A stretch of 64,000 nt of DNA from Paramecium octaurelia (lineage: Eukaryota; Ciliophora; Oligohymenophorea; Peniculida; Parameciidae), in assembly GCA_905182995.1 (NCBI GenBank), contig CAJJDP010000113.1, forward strand, positions 68,886 through 132,885, in the 5' to 3' direction. Position 1 is the stretch's first letter; each line of letters starts with the position of its first letter. Shown here piece after piece: positions 61,300 through 64,000 of the stretch. The notes under the pieces are model-generated. The model worked only from the letters and a program-made list of their open reading frames with translations, had not been told where the DNA came from and made no database searches. Both the position numbers and the translations under genes were made by a program.

Positions 61300-63502
<2,203 letters not shown>

Positions 63503-64000
63503 TTTAAATAAGTTAATTATATGTATAATTATTTTCTAATTAAATTTAGTAGTAAAATAAGTTTTATAGTCTCATTAGCAATAGTGTTAATTAAATGTAA
63601 TTAATCCAATTTCAATTTTCTTTTGATTTTTTGGTTACGTAATACAAACTTCGCTACACTTTTCAATTTCTTATCAGAATTTGTAAAGGCTTATAAGTAG
63701 TATACAATCTATTATTAATCACTATGAATAGTAAATAATATTATTTATAACCTTCCTTAAACCTGTTATTCATAAAGAAAACTAATAATATTTTTTAAGA
63801 ATATTAATCTTAGTAATTCAATTCACAAAATTGGAGATTAAAAAATTTTAGTCTTGAATAATACATCCATTAAATATTCTATTGAAAAAATGTTGATAAT
63901 ACAAAAATATATAATAAAATTCAGAAATTAAAAAATATATTCATTTTCCATTCTACATAGAATAATTAATACAGAAATGTTTTTACGTCTACTAATTTAG
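63503..64000. other. Intergenic to window end
   Basis: About 500 bp of AT-rich DNA upstream of the ABCF3 gene. Nothing was recognised. Confidence 0.5.

Overview
The window looks like a macronuclear chromosome segment of a ciliate, most probably Paramecium or a close relative. Four things point there. (1) Every recognisable protein reads through many TAA and TAG codons that must encode Gln, and genes end only at TGA. (2) Coding frames are joined by very small introns of about 20-35 nt, almost always GTA...TAG; I placed several dozen by following conserved motifs across them. (3) Genes are packed tightly on both strands, some only about 40-150 bp apart. (4) The DNA is AT-rich, and intergenic DNA is extremely so. 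I saw no tRNA, rRNA, CRISPR, transposon or virus-like element.

Layout. 1-7.9 kb: 3' end of an OSCA/TMEM63-type channel (+), a 2-Cys peroxiredoxin (-) with a decayed inverted copy beside it (+), a nucleotide cyclase fused to a voltage-sensor-like membrane domain (-), and a thioredoxin reductase-like flavoenzyme (+). 8-14 kb: a very large Cys-rich/DUF4215 membrane protein (-). 14-18.2 kb: three + genes (coiled-coil/ER-K helix protein, EF-hand protein, A20/AN1 zinc-finger protein). 18.7-26.9 kb: GSK3, a CIMIP2/FAM166 ciliary protein, a uS13 (RPS18) pseudogene, a small membrane protein, a membrane-anchored insulysin, and a putatively myristoylated low-complexity protein. 27-37.5 kb (all -): a protein with two IFT46-type core motifs, a coiled-coil protein, an ankyrin-bromodomain protein, a cyclic-nucleotide-binding K+ channel and a cyclin Y. 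The K+ channel contains a single N flanked by two identical 1407-bp blocks, so the assembly is almost certainly wrong there and the window is about 1.4 kb too long. 37.7-48.7 kb: a methyltransferase (+), B-box/Q-rich, Q-rich and novel proteins, an SR splicing factor with two zinc knuckles, a PPP4R4 homologue (-) that fires away from a coiled-coil gene (+) across about 49 bp, and an ABHD13-like hydrolase pseudogene. 49-64 kb: a PLP aminotransferase, an ammonium transporter, a novel protein, casein kinase 1, a second divergent kinase, a small Cys-rich protein, a coiled-coil protein, phosphoglycerate mutase and an ABCF3/GCN20 ATPase.

There is no operon logic, as expected for a ciliate. Recurrent themes are membrane excitability and second messengers (mechanosensitive-type channel, K+ channel with CNBD, voltage-sensor cyclase, EF-hand), cilia (CIMIP2, IFT46-like, several coiled-coil proteins), phospho-signalling (GSK3, CK1, PPP4R4, cyclin Y) and redox (peroxiredoxin, thioredoxin reductase). 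At least three decayed gene copies (peroxiredoxin, uS13, ABHD13-like) show ongoing loss of duplicates, which fits the history of genome duplication known for Paramecium. All coordinates are hand-derived. Ends are usually exact, but some splice sites are uncertain and are flagged.
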